NCBI RefSeq assembly: GCF_041154505.1
Contig: NZ_AP028672.1
Location: 62,001 to 126,000 of the forward strand
Source of the DNA: Acidovorax sp. A79
Lineage (GTDB): Bacteria; Pseudomonadota; Gammaproteobacteria; Burkholderiales; Burkholderiaceae_C
DNA: 64,000 nucleotides
Direction of reading: 5' to 3'
Position 1 is the stretch's first letter; each line of letters begins with the position of its first letter. Under the pieces are notes generated by a model, which made no database searches, was not told the DNA's origin, and saw nothing but the letters and a program-made list of their open reading frames with translations. The position numbers and the translations under genes were made by a program. Below are positions 63,776 to 64,000 of this stretch, one piece after another.

Positions 63776-64000
63776 ATGGATTCCATCGACCAGGCCATCC
63801 TGACCGTGCTGCACCAGGACTCCCGGACTTCGCTCAAAGTGCTGGGCGAACGCGTGGGGCTGTCGTCACCCAGCGTGTCCGAGCGGCTGCGGCGGCTGGA
63901 AGAGCGCGGGGTGGTCCGCGCGTTCACGGTGGACATCGAACCGCGCGCGCTGGGCTATCAGCTGCAGGCCATCGTGCGCATCAAGCCGCTGCCGGGCCAG
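63776..64000 (+). CDS. Lrp/AsnC-family transcriptional regulator (N-terminal part)
   Basis: Only the first 75 residues lie in the window. They begin MDSIDQAILTVLHQDSRTSL with the helix-turn-helix (ERVGLSSPSVSERLRRLEER) and enter the amino-acid-sensing RAM domain (LGYQLQAIVRIKP). A GAGGAG Shine-Dalgarno lies 10-15 bases upstream. Divergent from the EamA transporter. Confidence 0.92.
   Translation, partial: MDSIDQAILTVLHQDSRTSLKVLGERVGLSSPSVSERLRRLEERGVVRAFTVDIEPRALGYQLQAIVRIKPLPGQ

Overview
The window is GC-rich and gene-dense. Gene order, protein sequences and a dispersed palindromic repeat point to a betaproteobacterium of the Comamonadaceae, Acidovorax-like. This is inferred from content, since no 16S rRNA gene is present. 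Apart from one AT-richer patch (about 38.1-40.3 kb) it looks like ordinary chromosome.

Layout. 0-9.4 kb: start of an aspartate/aromatic aminotransferase, uvrB, the full iron-sulfur assembly set iscR-iscS-iscU-iscA-hscB-hscA-fdx, dnaQ and two identical tRNA-Val(CAC) genes. 9.5-15.6 kb: a deacetylase-family enzyme, an FAD oxidoreductase, a YqjD/YqjE/YqjK-like envelope trio, pyrD and rpiA (divergent) and a DUF4124/glutaredoxin-like exported protein. 15.6-28.6 kb: prlC, folD, a two-component pair facing the pyruvate dehydrogenase operon aceE-aceF-lpdA, and a DUF3079 gene. 28.8-38.1 kb: an aspartate kinase resembling the ectoine-type enzyme. It is followed by a catabolic cluster on the minus strand: amino-acid-type ABC importer, VOC protein, RuBisCO-like protein and DUF1537 kinase, with a divergent LacI-type regulator.

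38.1-41 kb: a low-GC segment with a DUF262/HNH nuclease-like gene, a decayed reading frame and a frameshifted YfcH-like epimerase remnant. 41-52 kb: an EamA transporter and LysR regulator, a DeoR regulator facing a small nucleotide-metabolism pair, GlsB, a lipoprotein penicillin/AHL acylase facing a GlxA/AraC regulator, an RlmI-like methyltransferase, and exosortase H with its associated membrane protein. 52-64 kb: a SnoaL-like protein, a diguanylate cyclase, an EVE protein, a DUF3592 membrane protein, an alkylation-repair group (ada, a 2OG-Fe oxygenase, alkB), a SNF2 helicase, a second EamA transporter and the start of an Lrp/AsnC regulator.

The most interesting signals are the RuBisCO-like/kinase/VOC/importer cluster with three copies of an 11-bp operator, and a roughly 60-bp palindromic repeat family with about ten copies. 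Some copies supply stop codons for genes, and one encodes the linker between the lipoyl and dehydrogenase domains of LpdA. All calls come from reading the sequence; no database search was run.
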